Source: Caulobacter sp048541825
GTDB taxonomy: Bacteria > Pseudomonadota > Alphaproteobacteria > Caulobacterales > Caulobacteraceae
Reading direction: 5' to 3'
Assembly (NCBI RefSeq): GCF_048541825.1
Contig: NZ_CP183333.1
Location: forward strand, 81,407 to 145,406
Length of the DNA: 64,000 bases
Shown piece after piece: positions 52,501-60,939 of the stretch. Every line of letters starts with the position of its first letter. Position 1 is the stretch's first letter. The translations under genes were made by a program, and so were the position numbers. The notes below the pieces were generated by a model. The model was not told the DNA's origin, made no database searches, and worked only from the letters and a program-made list of their open reading frames with translations.

Positions 52501-53786
52501 ATCTGGGCGTCGGACACCAGGCCCTGCTCGACGATCCCAGCCGGCAACACCGGGCGATAGCTTGGGGCGGGCGGTGAGACCGAGGCCATCGGCCCGGATT
52601 CCACGAGCGGGGAGGGGTGCGGCCGCGCCTGCGCCAGGTCGATCCGTCCGAGCGCGTAGGCCTGGTAGAGGCCGACATCGTGGCCTTCGCCGGACCAGTC
52701 CTTCACCGCGTAGGCGACCGGGGCCGTCGTCGCCAGGAACCCCAGCCGTGACGAGGGTGTCGCCAGCGCCCGGGCCCGCGGCGTCAGGAAGGCGACGTTG
52801 GAGACGGCTCGGAACTGGCGAGGCTGAGCTGTTGGGCGAGCAGCGACACCCGCCGCCAGACGGGCAGCGTCGGCCAGGGTCTCGCAAACCTGAACCGGGC
52901 AGGGGGAGGGGGCGCTCCCCTCGGCGCGGTCGATCACCAGAAGCCCGGTCTCGACCGAGGTTCCGTGCTTGGCGTAGGCGCGTTGCGGGAACACCAGCAT
53001 CGCGATCAGGCGGCCCCGGCGGCCTAGGGCCTGCATCGCGCCGGCGTCCTCAAAGAGCCGGGTCGGCACGATTGCTGAGAGCCTGCCGCCTTCGGCCAAG
53101 CAATCGAGCGCGGCGTGCAGATGCCCCTCCAGCTGCTGAAACGGCGGGTTGGCGATAACGGCGAGGAAGCTGCCGGAACCCGGCAGGATGTCCTTCAGCA
53201 GGACCGCGTCATGGCGGGTGCGCGAGGCCGCCGGAAACAGCCCGTCAAGGATCTCGGCTCGCCCAGGGGCCAGTTCGTTGAGGTCGAGGACCGCGCCGCA
53301 CGCCTCGGCGACGATGGCGAGGAGGCCTGTACCGGCCGAAGGCTCAAGCACCCGGTCACCGGGACGGATCTGGGCGGCGGCCACGGCCATGGCGCTAAGC
53401 TCCGGCGGCGTGGAGAACTGATCGAGCGCCACCTGCTCTTCGATGCGCCGCGTGTGGGTCAGGGTCAGCTCGGTGACGCTGACCAGCAGGGCGACGATCT
53501 CGGCGGGCGCGTCCTCGAGCCGGCTGATCTGCGGCGCCAGGCGGCGCAGCTGCAACACCACGGCGGCTTCCATCGCGTCGTAGGCATCGCGCCAGCACCA
53601 GGCGCCGTCGGCGTCCGAGCCGCCGAAGGACATGGTCATCACCCCCGCCACCAGCTTTCGGTCGAGCGCCCGCGAGCGGTTGAGATGGGGAACCATGGCC
53701 CGCGCGGCGGCCAGGATGTTGGCGGCCTTGTCAGAGGCGGAACCAGAAACCTGCGTCTGAGCGAAGAGCGGAAGGAAGGCGTTCAT
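49521..53786 (-). CDS. Methyltransferase-helicase of the strawberry-notch type
   Basis: A 1421-residue fusion. An N6-methyltransferase-like domain comes first (about residues 130-260) with VLEPSAGTGLLA and catalytic NPPF (IANPPFQ). Then comes a superfamily 2 helicase: GDGTGCGKGRQ (Walker A-like), VIVFDEAHAM (DEAH box), and a C-terminal lobe with FSDAGGTGRSYHAD and QGLGRSHRTNQ. This matches the large plasmid methylase/helicase proteins related to strawberry notch. It may methylate and remodel incoming plasmid DNA to evade restriction. It follows the ParB-like gene on the same strand. Confidence 0.88.
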   Translation of the reverse strand: MNAFLPLFAQTQVSGSASDKAANILAAARAMVPHLNRSRALDRKLVAGVMTMSFGGSDADGAWCWRDAYDAMEAAVVLQLRRLAPQISRLEDAPAEIVALLVSVTELTLTHTRRIEEQVALDQFSTPPELSAMAVAAAQIRPGDRVLEPSAGTGLLAIVAEACGAVLDLNELAPGRAEILDGLFPAASRTRHDAVLLKDILPGSGSFLAVIANPPFQQLEGHLHAALDCLAEGGRLSAIVPTRLFEDAGAMQALGRRGRLIAMLVFPQRAYAKHGTSVETGLLVIDRAEGSAPSPCPVQVCETLADAARLAAGVAARPTAQPRQFRAVSNVAFLTPRARALATPSSRLGFLATTAPVAYAVKDWSGEGHDVGLYQAYALGRIDLAQARPHPSPLVESGPMASVSPPAPSYRPVLPAGIVEQGLVSDAQMETIIYAGEAHASSLPGAWVLGEAAHLVHLVAEGTQGAVQFRRGFFLGDGTGCGKGRQIAGVIADNMAQGRVRAVWFSRNDALLEDARRDWNAIGGAGSDITPQSAWKQADAIRLDRGILFTTYATLRQPARGDRPSRLDQIVSWLGADFDGVIVFDEAHAMANAAGGGKGARGPKKASQQGMAGLALQNRLPGARILYVSATGATTPENLAYAARLGLWGGPEAPFNTRDAFMEAVDKGGVAVMELIARELKALGLYIARSLSFDGVEYEALRHPLAAQDIEIWNAWADAYQLIHQNLRAALEAVGLTEDGKATNGQAASAVLSAFEGAKLRFFGHLLAGLKAPTLIAAIRTDLAQGRSSVVQIVSTNEAVMERRLAEIPPEEWNNLTIDMTPKDQVLDYLMGAFPVTAMQAIEDEEGNVTMIPVMVDGVPVASQEALRLREELVTHLACLPAVSGVLDAVLDTLGTDAVAEITGRARRVVLRGGRRVVERRGASAAKAETDAFMSGKKRVLVFSDAGGTGRSYHADLGAANQQRRAHYLVEPGWRADGAIQGLGRSHRTNQAHAPLFRPVTTDIHGEKRFLSTIARRLDSLGALTRGERRSAGNGLFRPEDNLESPWAHRALQAFFVALHFGSVEAMSRETFETRTGLKLLDSDGNLKKSDDMPAMNTFLNRLLALRIEDQNGLFTAFDEILASILERASASGAIDRGMEDIVADDLAIKSEEVIRTDTLTGAQTKIMTFEVRTRRVLTGSGEALHGLNPEALEYVINARSGRAGLVVKGLTTTDDDDRLVPAVRIIRPEKRGVSPLKVYEESAWEIVPEPIWQAAWDAEIAAADPWITRELVLVTGLLLPVWESLPAKQASVRRLKAPDGRRWLGRVLDAGQVPGLKIALGLSDVASVVGEGPNAAHLVLTENTSIMLTGGFWLRRAKVMDRHRIEVVGAAADRSAFTLLGCFVEIINYTPRVFVPVEKPQVLSALLAKWPPQTLLPAAA

Positions 53787-53888
53787 GGGGAAGCGTCCAG
53801 ATCACCTGCGGCGGAGGGCTCCTCCCTCCCGTCCCGTCAGGCTCACCTGACGCCTCCCTCCCTCCATCCTTTCCGGGCCAAGACAGCG

Positions 53889-53918
53889 AAAAGCCCCGCC
53901 GGCTGGCGCCGACAGGGC
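53889..53918. terminator. Imperfect hairpin after the ParB-like gene
   Basis: AGCCC..CCGGC and GCCG..GGGCT pair around a short loop, about 30 bases past the stop at 53947. Moderate support. Confidence 0.4.
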
Positions 53919-53946
53919 TCTCTGTTCAGGGCCGATCCTCAGCCGA

Positions 53947-55938
53947 TCAGGCCGCCAGTTGTCCCTCCGAGGGCTGCGCCGTTTCCGGCGCCTCGGACGG
54001 CTCTTCGTCAGCCACCGGCTCCTCGACCTCGTCCTCCAGGGAAGCGTGGCTCTCCCAAGACAGGGCCGAGGGCGCCCATTGGCGTTCTGCGGCGGCCTGC
54101 GCCACGAAGCAGACCAGCTCGTCCTTCTTCAGGGTCCGCGCCCGATCGTCCGAAGCGTCCATCTCCTCAAGCAACGCCATCAGCTGCTTCTTGGAGTGAA
54201 CCGCCAGATAGCCTGCGTCCGGCGTCCAGTGGCTGGCGATGTCGGACCCGCAGAGTTCGGCGATCTCGGCCGCCTCCGCGCGGGCGGCGTGACGGATCGA
54301 GCTGGTGCGCGCTTCGCGGACATCGAGCGAGATGGCCACCAGCTCGGCCAGCAGCGCCATCTTCTCCCCGTGCGCCAAGCCCTCGATCCAAGCGATCGGC
54401 CGAAGGCCGGAGGTCTTGTAGGCCTCGCGACGGGCCTCAAGTCTGGCCCGCACCTCACCGTCGAGCGCCGGGATGGCCGGGGTTTGGCCACGGCGATAGC
54501 CGCTCGCCGAGACCGTCACCGCCGACGCTTCCGCCGAAGCCCCACCGTGCAGCGCCAGATGCTTGAAGAGCTGGGCCAGGAGGGCGGTCAGCGCGACGCT
54601 GGGGTTGTCGGCCAGGTCGCGGATCAGGCCCCGCGTTGCGACATCGGTGCGGGTCTCATGGAAGACGTGACTGGCGCCTTCCACATCGACGTCGGCCTTG
54701 GGAAACTCGATGTCGGGCTGGCTACGCCCATAGCGCCCATCGAGGACCCCGCCTTCGCCGGTGTCCGCCTCCTCATCAGCGTCCTCCTGGGCGATCACCG
54801 GGTTGGAGAAGAAGCTGGCGACGACGCCGACCTCGGCATCCGGAGACAGGATCACGGCCCCGATCGTACCGCCTTCGAGCGAGGCGGCGGCGAGCTGCCG
54901 GTCTGCTTGCAGCAAAGCCAACAGGCCCGGGATCTCGTCAGCGGCCAGATCCGCGCCCGCCAGGGCTTCGTGCGCCTCCCTGACAACCTGCTGGGCTTCC
55001 TTGTAGGCCGCTCGGGCGGTCTCGCTCATGCCCGCGACGTGGATGTAGGGCAGGTTGAAGAAGCCGTCGGGAGCGCGGTAGCCGCGGCTCTGGCCGATGA
55101 ACACGAACAGTCCTTCGGCCTGCAACGCGGTCACCAGCGGCTCCGTGCGCTGGCGCCACAGCTCGGTCAGCGTATCGGGGTCCAACAGAACGTCGGGAAG
55201 CTCGCCGAACAGGTCGGATTCGACCCGCCCACCGATCGCTGCGTAGCGCTGCGGCCCCACCAGGGCGAAACGCGGATCGTTGACGTCGGTGCGGCCCCGA
55301 TCGACGCGAGCGGCAAGCTGATAGTCCTGCAGATAGCCATCGAGGGCGGTCTGGGCGATATCGGCCTGCTCGTCGGCATCGGTGATCCGGGCCAGCTGAC
55401 GGGCCTGTTTCAGGGTGATCTTGCCCAGACGCAGGGCCTTCAACGCCTTGGCGTGCAGACCTGCCAGGGCCGAAAGACGCTTGATCTCCAGCTCGTCATA
55501 GCCGAGTGCGCCGGCGATGGCGGCGGTATCCATCTTCGACTTGCGCAGCTTGCCGATGGCGACGATCACATCGGCGATGTGAACGGGCGTGCGCTCGGCG
55601 GCGGTGAGGATGGTGGCCGCCGCCTGACTTTCGCGGGTGGAGAACACCTCGCACTTCACCGGCCAGTCCGGCGCGATCCTTCCGGCGTCTAGGAGCTTGC
55701 GGAGCGCCAGCAGCCTGCGGCGGCCGTCCAGCACCATGAAGGGCCGCTCCTTCCTGGCCCCGGGTCGCACGCACAGGGGCACGACAACGTCAGCCTTGAA
55801 GATGGTTTCGGCCAACCGATCGATCTCGTCGTCGGCCGGCTCCTTGGCGCGAAGGTTCTCCGGCGCGATCTCAAGATCGCACAGTGGCACGAACTGGGTA
55901 TTGGGAACGCCAGCGGGGGTTTCAGCAGCGGGGGTCAT
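53947..55938 (-). CDS. Large ParB-like nuclease-domain plasmid protein
   Basis: A 663-residue protein. The ATG ending at 55938 has GGAG 9 bases upstream; the ATG three codons earlier is too close to it. The N-terminal ParB/Srx-like domain (about 15-130) has APENLRAKEPADDEIDRLAETI and the box VLDGRRRLLAL. A helix-turn-helix region follows (about 140-190). The long C-terminal part is acidic and unlike partition ParB. Such proteins are standard in alphaproteobacterial plasmid leading regions, beside ArdC and methylase-helicase genes, and are not the partition ParB (that is at 37459). Confidence 0.85.
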   Translation of the reverse strand: MTPAAETPAGVPNTQFVPLCDLEIAPENLRAKEPADDEIDRLAETIFKADVVVPLCVRPGARKERPFMVLDGRRRLLALRKLLDAGRIAPDWPVKCEVFSTRESQAAATILTAAERTPVHIADVIVAIGKLRKSKMDTAAIAGALGYDELEIKRLSALAGLHAKALKALRLGKITLKQARQLARITDADEQADIAQTALDGYLQDYQLAARVDRGRTDVNDPRFALVGPQRYAAIGGRVESDLFGELPDVLLDPDTLTELWRQRTEPLVTALQAEGLFVFIGQSRGYRAPDGFFNLPYIHVAGMSETARAAYKEAQQVVREAHEALAGADLAADEIPGLLALLQADRQLAAASLEGGTIGAVILSPDAEVGVVASFFSNPVIAQEDADEEADTGEGGVLDGRYGRSQPDIEFPKADVDVEGASHVFHETRTDVATRGLIRDLADNPSVALTALLAQLFKHLALHGGASAEASAVTVSASGYRRGQTPAIPALDGEVRARLEARREAYKTSGLRPIAWIEGLAHGEKMALLAELVAISLDVREARTSSIRHAARAEAAEIAELCGSDIASHWTPDAGYLAVHSKKQLMALLEEMDASDDRARTLKKDELVCFVAQAAAERQWAPSALSWESHASLEDEVEEPVADEEPSEAPETAQPSEGQLAA

Positions 55939-56311
55939 GGGGATCATCTCCGGCGTCAGAGGCGAGGGTCATCCTGCCCCTTGGCGCACCCCCTCAAGCC
56001 CTCCCTCTCTCCTTTCAGCAGACGCTTCCCCAGCCACAGGTCTGGACCGGCGAACACTGTCCCCGGCGGAGCAAGCGCCTACGTCTGGATCGAAATTTCC
56101 AAATTTGCAGACAGCGCCCAGAGCGCCACTTTGAGCGAGGATACGGCATCGGGCCGCGCGAGCGGGCAGGTCCGAGATGCGCCAAGAGCGGACATTTGGA
56201 TCGCTCCAAGAACACGACCTCTCGCACCACGCCCTGCGGGCTACGGCGCACGTAGCTGGCAGCCTTTGACGTGCTAATAGATGTCAAAACCTACTCAGAA
56301 TTGCGCGCCTC
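55939..56311. other. Leader of the ParB-like gene and unassigned DNA
   Basis: Contains the purine-rich leader motif (about 56000-56017, CCTCTCTCCTTTC-like on the plus strand). I see no gene in the remainder. Confidence 0.4.
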
Positions 56312-56815
56312 ATGTCACGCTCAGCCTGTTTCGACCACTGCGAGTGCACTTGTGGAGAAACCGACCCAGAGTTTGATCGCATCGCTTCCTCAGAAATGCG
56401 ATCGCCGTTGCGCTTGGATGACATATGTCGGTCCGGCATCGGTTGGTACCAAGATAGCAGTCTCGGCGATCATCACTTCGACGGTTGGCCGTCTGGCGAT
56501 GGACTATATATACTTTGGCACAAGGACGATTACTGCCCGCCGCATGAAATGTTCCACATGCGTTCTCTGTACGTTGGCAAAGGGAATTTCCTAAGAAGAT
56601 TGATCAGCAACTGGAAGACAAAGCCGACGCACAATGAGATGCTGGTTTACGTAACCCACGTTCCCCTAAGCAATCGCGTTGCTAAGTATATAGAACAGTT
56701 GCTTCTCGACATCTTCGATTTCCCATACAATAAGGCCGAGAACCCGGGAACACGAAGGCTCTGCGCGCACCTCAGCCCGTTCGAGGTGGACTTATCGCCG
56801 ACGCGCGCTTTTTGA
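56312..56815 (+). CDS. GIY-YIG-like nuclease domain protein
   Basis: A 167-residue protein with a GIY-YIG-like pattern: GLYILW (about 71-76), LYVGKGN (about 92-98) followed by the Arg pair FLRR, a Glu in YIEQLLLD and an Asn in PYNKAENPG. These match the Tyr, Tyr, Arg, Glu and Asn positions of the fold. An N-terminal Cys cluster (CFDHCECTC) might bind a metal. The DNA is less GC-rich than its surroundings, suggesting separate origin. It stands alone between the plasmid operon and the ABC-3C operon. The start lacks a clear ribosome site. Confidence 0.65.
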   Translation: MSRSACFDHCECTCGETDPEFDRIASSEMRSPLRLDDICRSGIGWYQDSSLGDHHFDGWPSGDGLYILWHKDDYCPPHEMFHMRSLYVGKGNFLRRLISNWKTKPTHNEMLVYVTHVPLSNRVAKYIEQLLLDIFDFPYNKAENPGTRRLCAHLSPFEVDLSPTRAF

Positions 56816-57021
56816 GGATGCGCCAAGAGCTAACACTGGCCGACGCGCGGTGATCGGACACTCCGCTCGGCAAGCCGCATGCAGTTAGATGACGAACTCA
56901 CTGCTCTGCGTGGCCCGCTTGCCCCCAACTATAGCTAGCCTCGCCGCCTAGACGCCCCCCGATGAGCGCAGCCCGCCCAAACCCGCAACAGCACTGCAAT
57001 GGTTCTGGACCGGCGCCGACC

Positions 57022-58980
57022 CTAGACGTCCGGCCGCGTCGTCCAGTCCAGCGGGATGAGAGCCTTCCCCGATTCCCGCGTCCATCTCTCGCGTGTCGCA
57101 GAGACATACCGGGGGTCATCCGCGAAGAAGGCGTGCTCGATCAGGAGAACCTGAAGACCGGATCGCCTCGCGGTTTCCGCGAACAGGAAATCGATGTGCT
57201 GGCGCATGGCCCGCACGTCCTCGTCCTCAACCTTGCCAGAAATCTCGGTCTCGTCGTCGTCGCCGCTCGTCGGAAAATAGGGTCGGCTGACCTGGTCGAG
57301 GACGAGCAGTCCCGGTACGGGTGCCTTCACGAGCTCGAAGTAGCGCTGCAGCGCAAAAGACAGGGCGATATGGACGGCCAGATAGTTCTGGTCCGACCCG
57401 ACGTCCGGCATTCTCAGGACCGCGTCGCTGGCGTCCTCGATCACCACCACCTCGGGCACGCGGCTCGAGAAGTCGAGGTCCGAGCCGATGCAGGGCGCGA
57501 CCGTCGGAAGGATCTTGAAGGTCTCCGAGGCGAACTTCGATACCTTCGCTTCGGCACGCTTCAGCTTGATTTCGCGAGCCTCACGATTCACCCGCGCTTC
57601 GAGCTCCTGGATCTCCACTCTTAGGCTTTCGAGATTGGTGGAGGGTTGCCTATCGTGGTCGCCGCTGGACTCCAGGAAGAACGACACGCGTCCGAGCAGG
57701 TGGGCCCGTTGCTGTCCGAGATCGGCGAGTTGTCGCGTCTCCTCGGTTTGTCGCAGCCAGGTCTCGATCTGGCCGTCCACTTCCCGGAGCTCTGCGTTCA
57801 GGGCGCGGAGCCGCGCATCGACCTCTTCGCCGTGTTCGACCAGACGAGGCCGAACCCGTTCCACAGCGGCGCTCTCTGCACGCACCGTCGCTAGAGTCGC
57901 CGCCAGGGCTTTCGCTGTTTCGCGCCCTTTTTCCGACGGCGCTTCACAGACGGGACAGATACCGACGACGCCATCCAGGCGAAGGTGGTCCGCCAGCATC
58001 AGCTTCTCGCGCTGGCGCGTTACGGTGCGCTCGAACCCCGAGGCGTCCCGGATCGCCGCTCGGGCCGCCGCCATCCGACGACGCGTCTCGGCGAGGTCGT
58101 CGAGAATTCCGCGTCGGCGCGTGTGCAGCGCGCCGATCTCGCCCTCGCTCGGATAGGCGTTCGCGGCCAGCCGCGTTTCAGCCACCTCCCGGACCTGCAT
58201 CAGCAGGGCCGCCTCCCCGGCGTCCTGCGAGGGCACCCCCGTCAGGCCAAACCGGTTCGCCTCGATTAGGAGGCCGAGCGCGCGCTGCTTCAGCGCGGTA
58301 TTGACGGCGGCGCGATGTCGCTCGCGCGTCTCGCCCTTCTCCAGCGCCCTCTGCAGTTGACGCAGACGGCGCTCGGCGAGCGCCCCGGCCTCATCCTGCA
58401 CACCCAGGAAGTACGGCATCGAGCCCACGATATCCCGGGCCTTCGCCGACTGTTCGAGACCATGCAGAAGCACAGTCTCGCTGTAGATAACTTCCTTCGT
58501 CACGAAGAGATATGGTGTCACGTGCCGGACCGTGGCCCGCCCCCGCGCGCCCGGCTGACCGTCGTCGGCGATGCCGAGGTCGCCGATCCCGAACGCGCGC
58601 TCGATGAAGGCCTTGGCCGCCTCCACATTGGTGGCGCCGTCTAGGTCATCCACCTGATCAGGTAGCGACAGGTCTCGGCCCGACTGGACGTACATGTAGC
58701 CGCTGGTGTCCTGACCGACGGGCGGAACGATCCGGGCGATGATCATCTCATCCGGCCCGGCGACCCATTTGACGCCCACGGCCACCACCCGCCTGCGGAC
58801 ATGGGCCGGAAGCTCGCATTTGCTTGAACCGAGGCAGTAGTCGATGGCCTTGATCAGCGTCGACTTACCGGTGCCGGAGGCACCGGTGATGATGTTCATC
58901 GCATCGGGCGTCAGAGTGACGTCGCGACGTTCGCCAGATACGCTCAGGAAGAAGATCGTGGCGATGTTCCAGCGGATCAT
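57022..58980 (-). CDS. ABC-3C system ATPase (DUF3732, SMC/Rad50-like)
   Basis: A 652-residue ATPase, the third gene of an ABC three-component operon. Walker A GASGTGKST is at 33-41 in NIITGASGTGKST. A long coiled coil runs about 200-480 and is interrupted near residue 340 by a CPVC zinc-hook-like motif. The C-terminal lobe has GSDQNYLAVH and Walker B GLLVLDQVS, where Gln replaces the usual catalytic Glu, as in the DUF3732 family. The architecture resembles Rad50-like defence ATPases. It overlaps the middle component by 4 bases. Confidence 0.88.
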   Translation of the reverse strand: MIRWNIATIFFLSVSGERRDVTLTPDAMNIITGASGTGKSTLIKAIDYCLGSSKCELPAHVRRRVVAVGVKWVAGPDEMIIARIVPPVGQDTSGYMYVQSGRDLSLPDQVDDLDGATNVEAAKAFIERAFGIGDLGIADDGQPGARGRATVRHVTPYLFVTKEVIYSETVLLHGLEQSAKARDIVGSMPYFLGVQDEAGALAERRLRQLQRALEKGETRERHRAAVNTALKQRALGLLIEANRFGLTGVPSQDAGEAALLMQVREVAETRLAANAYPSEGEIGALHTRRRGILDDLAETRRRMAAARAAIRDASGFERTVTRQREKLMLADHLRLDGVVGICPVCEAPSEKGRETAKALAATLATVRAESAAVERVRPRLVEHGEEVDARLRALNAELREVDGQIETWLRQTEETRQLADLGQQRAHLLGRVSFFLESSGDHDRQPSTNLESLRVEIQELEARVNREAREIKLKRAEAKVSKFASETFKILPTVAPCIGSDLDFSSRVPEVVVIEDASDAVLRMPDVGSDQNYLAVHIALSFALQRYFELVKAPVPGLLVLDQVSRPYFPTSGDDDETEISGKVEDEDVRAMRQHIDFLFAETARRSGLQVLLIEHAFFADDPRYVSATRERWTRESGKALIPLDWTTRPDV

Positions 58981-59462
58981 ACGGTCAGTCCCATCGTGTC
59001 GAAGACGGTACGGGTCGATCCCGCGTCGGCGAACCAGTAGCCAAGCCGCTCAGCGCGCTTCAGCGCCTGCCCCGGTTGATCGGTCAACGCCCTAGCCGCA
59101 CTCGCCTTGAGCTTTGCGGGTCCGATCTTGAGACGACCGTCGGCTTCGACGGTCACGACCTCGACGAAGGCGCTGAATCGCACCGCCTCGGTGACGATCT
59201 CCAGTGTCTGGTTCAACCGGTCGGCCAGGCCGATCTGCACCTCAGGCCGCCGTTGCAGCCACATGGCCAGCCCGGTCTTCTTGTTTGTTCCCTCGAAGCT
59301 CGGTCCAAGGTCTCCGGATAGGGCGATCGGCAAGGCGACGTAAGCGGTCGCAAGGTCTGGACCGCGTCCCTTGGTCACCGCATAGGCATCGACGAAGGCG
59401 GCGAGGACGAAGGCGCAGAAGGCGGGGTTGGTCTCTGAATAGACATCGTGCGCGACCGTCAT
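58977..59462 (-). CDS. ABC-3C middle component
   Basis: A 161-residue protein matching the short middle component of ABC three-component systems: NPAFCAFVLAAFV, AYVALPIALSGDLG, and GTNKKTGLAMWLQRRP. A winged-helix-like fold is likely. It is wedged between the effector-like and ATPase genes with 4-base overlaps on both sides. It probably bridges the other two subunits (inference from conserved gene order). Confidence 0.85.
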   Translation of the reverse strand: MTVAHDVYSETNPAFCAFVLAAFVDAYAVTKGRGPDLATAYVALPIALSGDLGPSFEGTNKKTGLAMWLQRRPEVQIGLADRLNQTLEIVTEAVRFSAFVEVVTVEADGRLKIGPAKLKASAARALTDQPGQALKRAERLGYWFADAGSTRTVFDTMGLTV

Positions 59463-60682
59463 CCCTCCGCTCCGAGCAAAACTCCGAAGTCCGCGTGCCA
59501 GCCGACCTTCAAATCGATCGCGAGCACCTGGTAGCTGCCGCGCACGTAATAGGACGCATCCCAGCCCTTGGTAATCGGGCGAATGGTGTTAGGTGCCTGA
59601 TGATGTGACCACCGGAGGATCTTGAGGCCCGCCGCAGCCCGCTCCGCGGCCTCCAGACAGGCGCAGTCGCCGCACATCTGGGCGTGATGATCAGACCATT
59701 CGAGCTGGAGCAACCGATCGTACTCGCCGATGGTCGTCGCCATGGCGGGGTTGGCGTTGGTCCACTTGCCCCGCTGCTCGCGCGCCTTCCACTCCTCCCG
59801 GATCGCCCGCGTCAAATCTGCGTCCTGCCCGTTCACGAGATGAATCTGGCGCGCGAGCATGCCGTCCGGCTGGTAGTCGGCGGGCGGCATAGACAGTTCG
59901 AAATCTGCAGTCAGGACATCCTGCTCGATCTCCGCCACGACGGCGCTGTACTTCTGCTGCAGCTCGGCGCGCGAAATCACCGCGTCGCGCTGGCCACACA
60001 GGGAATAGACGATCTCCCGATCCCACCAATGGATCAAGCGGACGGCGACCGCGGGCCTGTCGGCTGGCGGCAGCAGGGTAAGCTCGGCCGCCACCGCCTG
60101 CTCGATTTCCGGAAGCGTAAGGCTGTCCGGCATGAGGATGACGCTTCGCAGCAGGTTGGCGCGGGTCGCGTCGCTCAACGCCAGAAACGCCTCGCAGCCT
60201 GCCGCCCGGTCCGCGTGCGGAGCCGGGGCCTTTGCCGTGACGGCCTGCAGACGCTCGGTCCTCACACGGCTCGCCTCTGCGACCAGGGCGGCGAGCAACG
60301 CGGCACGGTCCGAGCCCGCCGTGAGCAGGACCTCCAGCCCGTTGTCCTTCGCCAAGGGTGCCACCGTCACCAGATGGAGGGAGGTTTCAGCGAGCGTGAT
60401 GTTCGGGAGGATGTCGATCCAGACCTTGAGGGTCTTCCATAAGGCCACGGACTTCAGCGACAGCGGCGCGGGCGTCTCGGCCATCGAGTGCTTGAGCTGG
60501 TGCAGGAGGGTATGGCCGTCGATCTTGAGCTCGACGTCGTCCAGCTGCTCGACCGCGACGGCGGCGTCATCGGCCGACTGCTGCAGGAGCAAGAGCAGGG
60601 CGTAGAACGCCTGATAGTAGAAGCCCAGCCATGCCGCTCCCGCAGCATGCCCCTTCGTCGCTGTCGCCAAACCCTGCTGCAT
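59459..60682 (-). CDS. ABC-3C effector-like protein with N-terminal Cap4-type nuclease fold
   Basis: A 407-residue first gene of the ABC-3C operon, AGGAG 5-6 bases before the ATG. The N-terminus has WLGFYYQAFYALLLLL, VEQLDDVEL and LHQLKHS: a helix, an Asp and a Q-x-K placed as in the PD-(D/E)XK nucleases of Cap4-like effectors. The C-terminal half (CGDCACLEAAE, KGWDASYYVRGSYQ, LKVGWHADF) matches the ABC-3C C-terminal domain. It is the likely DNA-cutting effector, controlled by the ATPase. Confidence 0.82.
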   Translation of the reverse strand: MQQGLATATKGHAAGAAWLGFYYQAFYALLLLLQQSADDAAVAVEQLDDVELKIDGHTLLHQLKHSMAETPAPLSLKSVALWKTLKVWIDILPNITLAETSLHLVTVAPLAKDNGLEVLLTAGSDRAALLAALVAEASRVRTERLQAVTAKAPAPHADRAAGCEAFLALSDATRANLLRSVILMPDSLTLPEIEQAVAAELTLLPPADRPAVAVRLIHWWDREIVYSLCGQRDAVISRAELQQKYSAVVAEIEQDVLTADFELSMPPADYQPDGMLARQIHLVNGQDADLTRAIREEWKAREQRGKWTNANPAMATTIGEYDRLLQLEWSDHHAQMCGDCACLEAAERAAAGLKILRWSHHQAPNTIRPITKGWDASYYVRGSYQVLAIDLKVGWHADFGVLLGAEG

Positions 60683-60718
60683 TACGCTCCTAGGTGGAAT
60701 AGCCCGAGACGCATTCCC

Positions 60719-60749
60719 GTAAGCCTAAGCACATTTCCGCAGGCTTTAC
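60719..60749. promoter_or_regulatory. Inverted repeat before the ABC-3C operon
   Basis: GTAAGCCT (60719-60726) and AGGCTTTAC (60741-60749), complementary except for one bulged base, 37 bases upstream of the first start codon. Could be an operator or leader hairpin. Confidence 0.4.
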
Positions 60750-60894
60750 CTTATCCAGCTTTCCTTCTTGCTGGTGACTGCAGGCGATCCAATCGAATGC
60801 GGACATCCGTTGAGCGGAAGTTCCGAACTGCCGTTTTGAGTTAGGGTCCCCCGTTCCCGGTGGCGGTCTCGGGCCCGACATCACCATTGCCCGA

Positions 60895-60939
60895 AAGCGG
60901 ACCCTTCCCAAGGTCGGCAATGAGTCAACTACCGTCTTT
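60895..60939. repeat. Dispersed repeat, copy B
   Basis: Matches 29756-29799 with six mismatches and one gap. It lies about 212 bases before the ABC-3C start and overlaps the last bases of the Toprim gene. Confidence 0.65.

Noticed and set aside
53947..55938. Second partition system
   Set aside because: The protein has a ParB domain but no ParA partner, and its neighbours are ArdC-like and helicase genes; it is a leading-region protein and not a second partition locus.
56649..56674. GTAACC within the GIY-YIG gene as another SigF promoter
   Set aside because: The bases 16 positions further read ATCG-like, not CGAA, and it lies inside a coding region.
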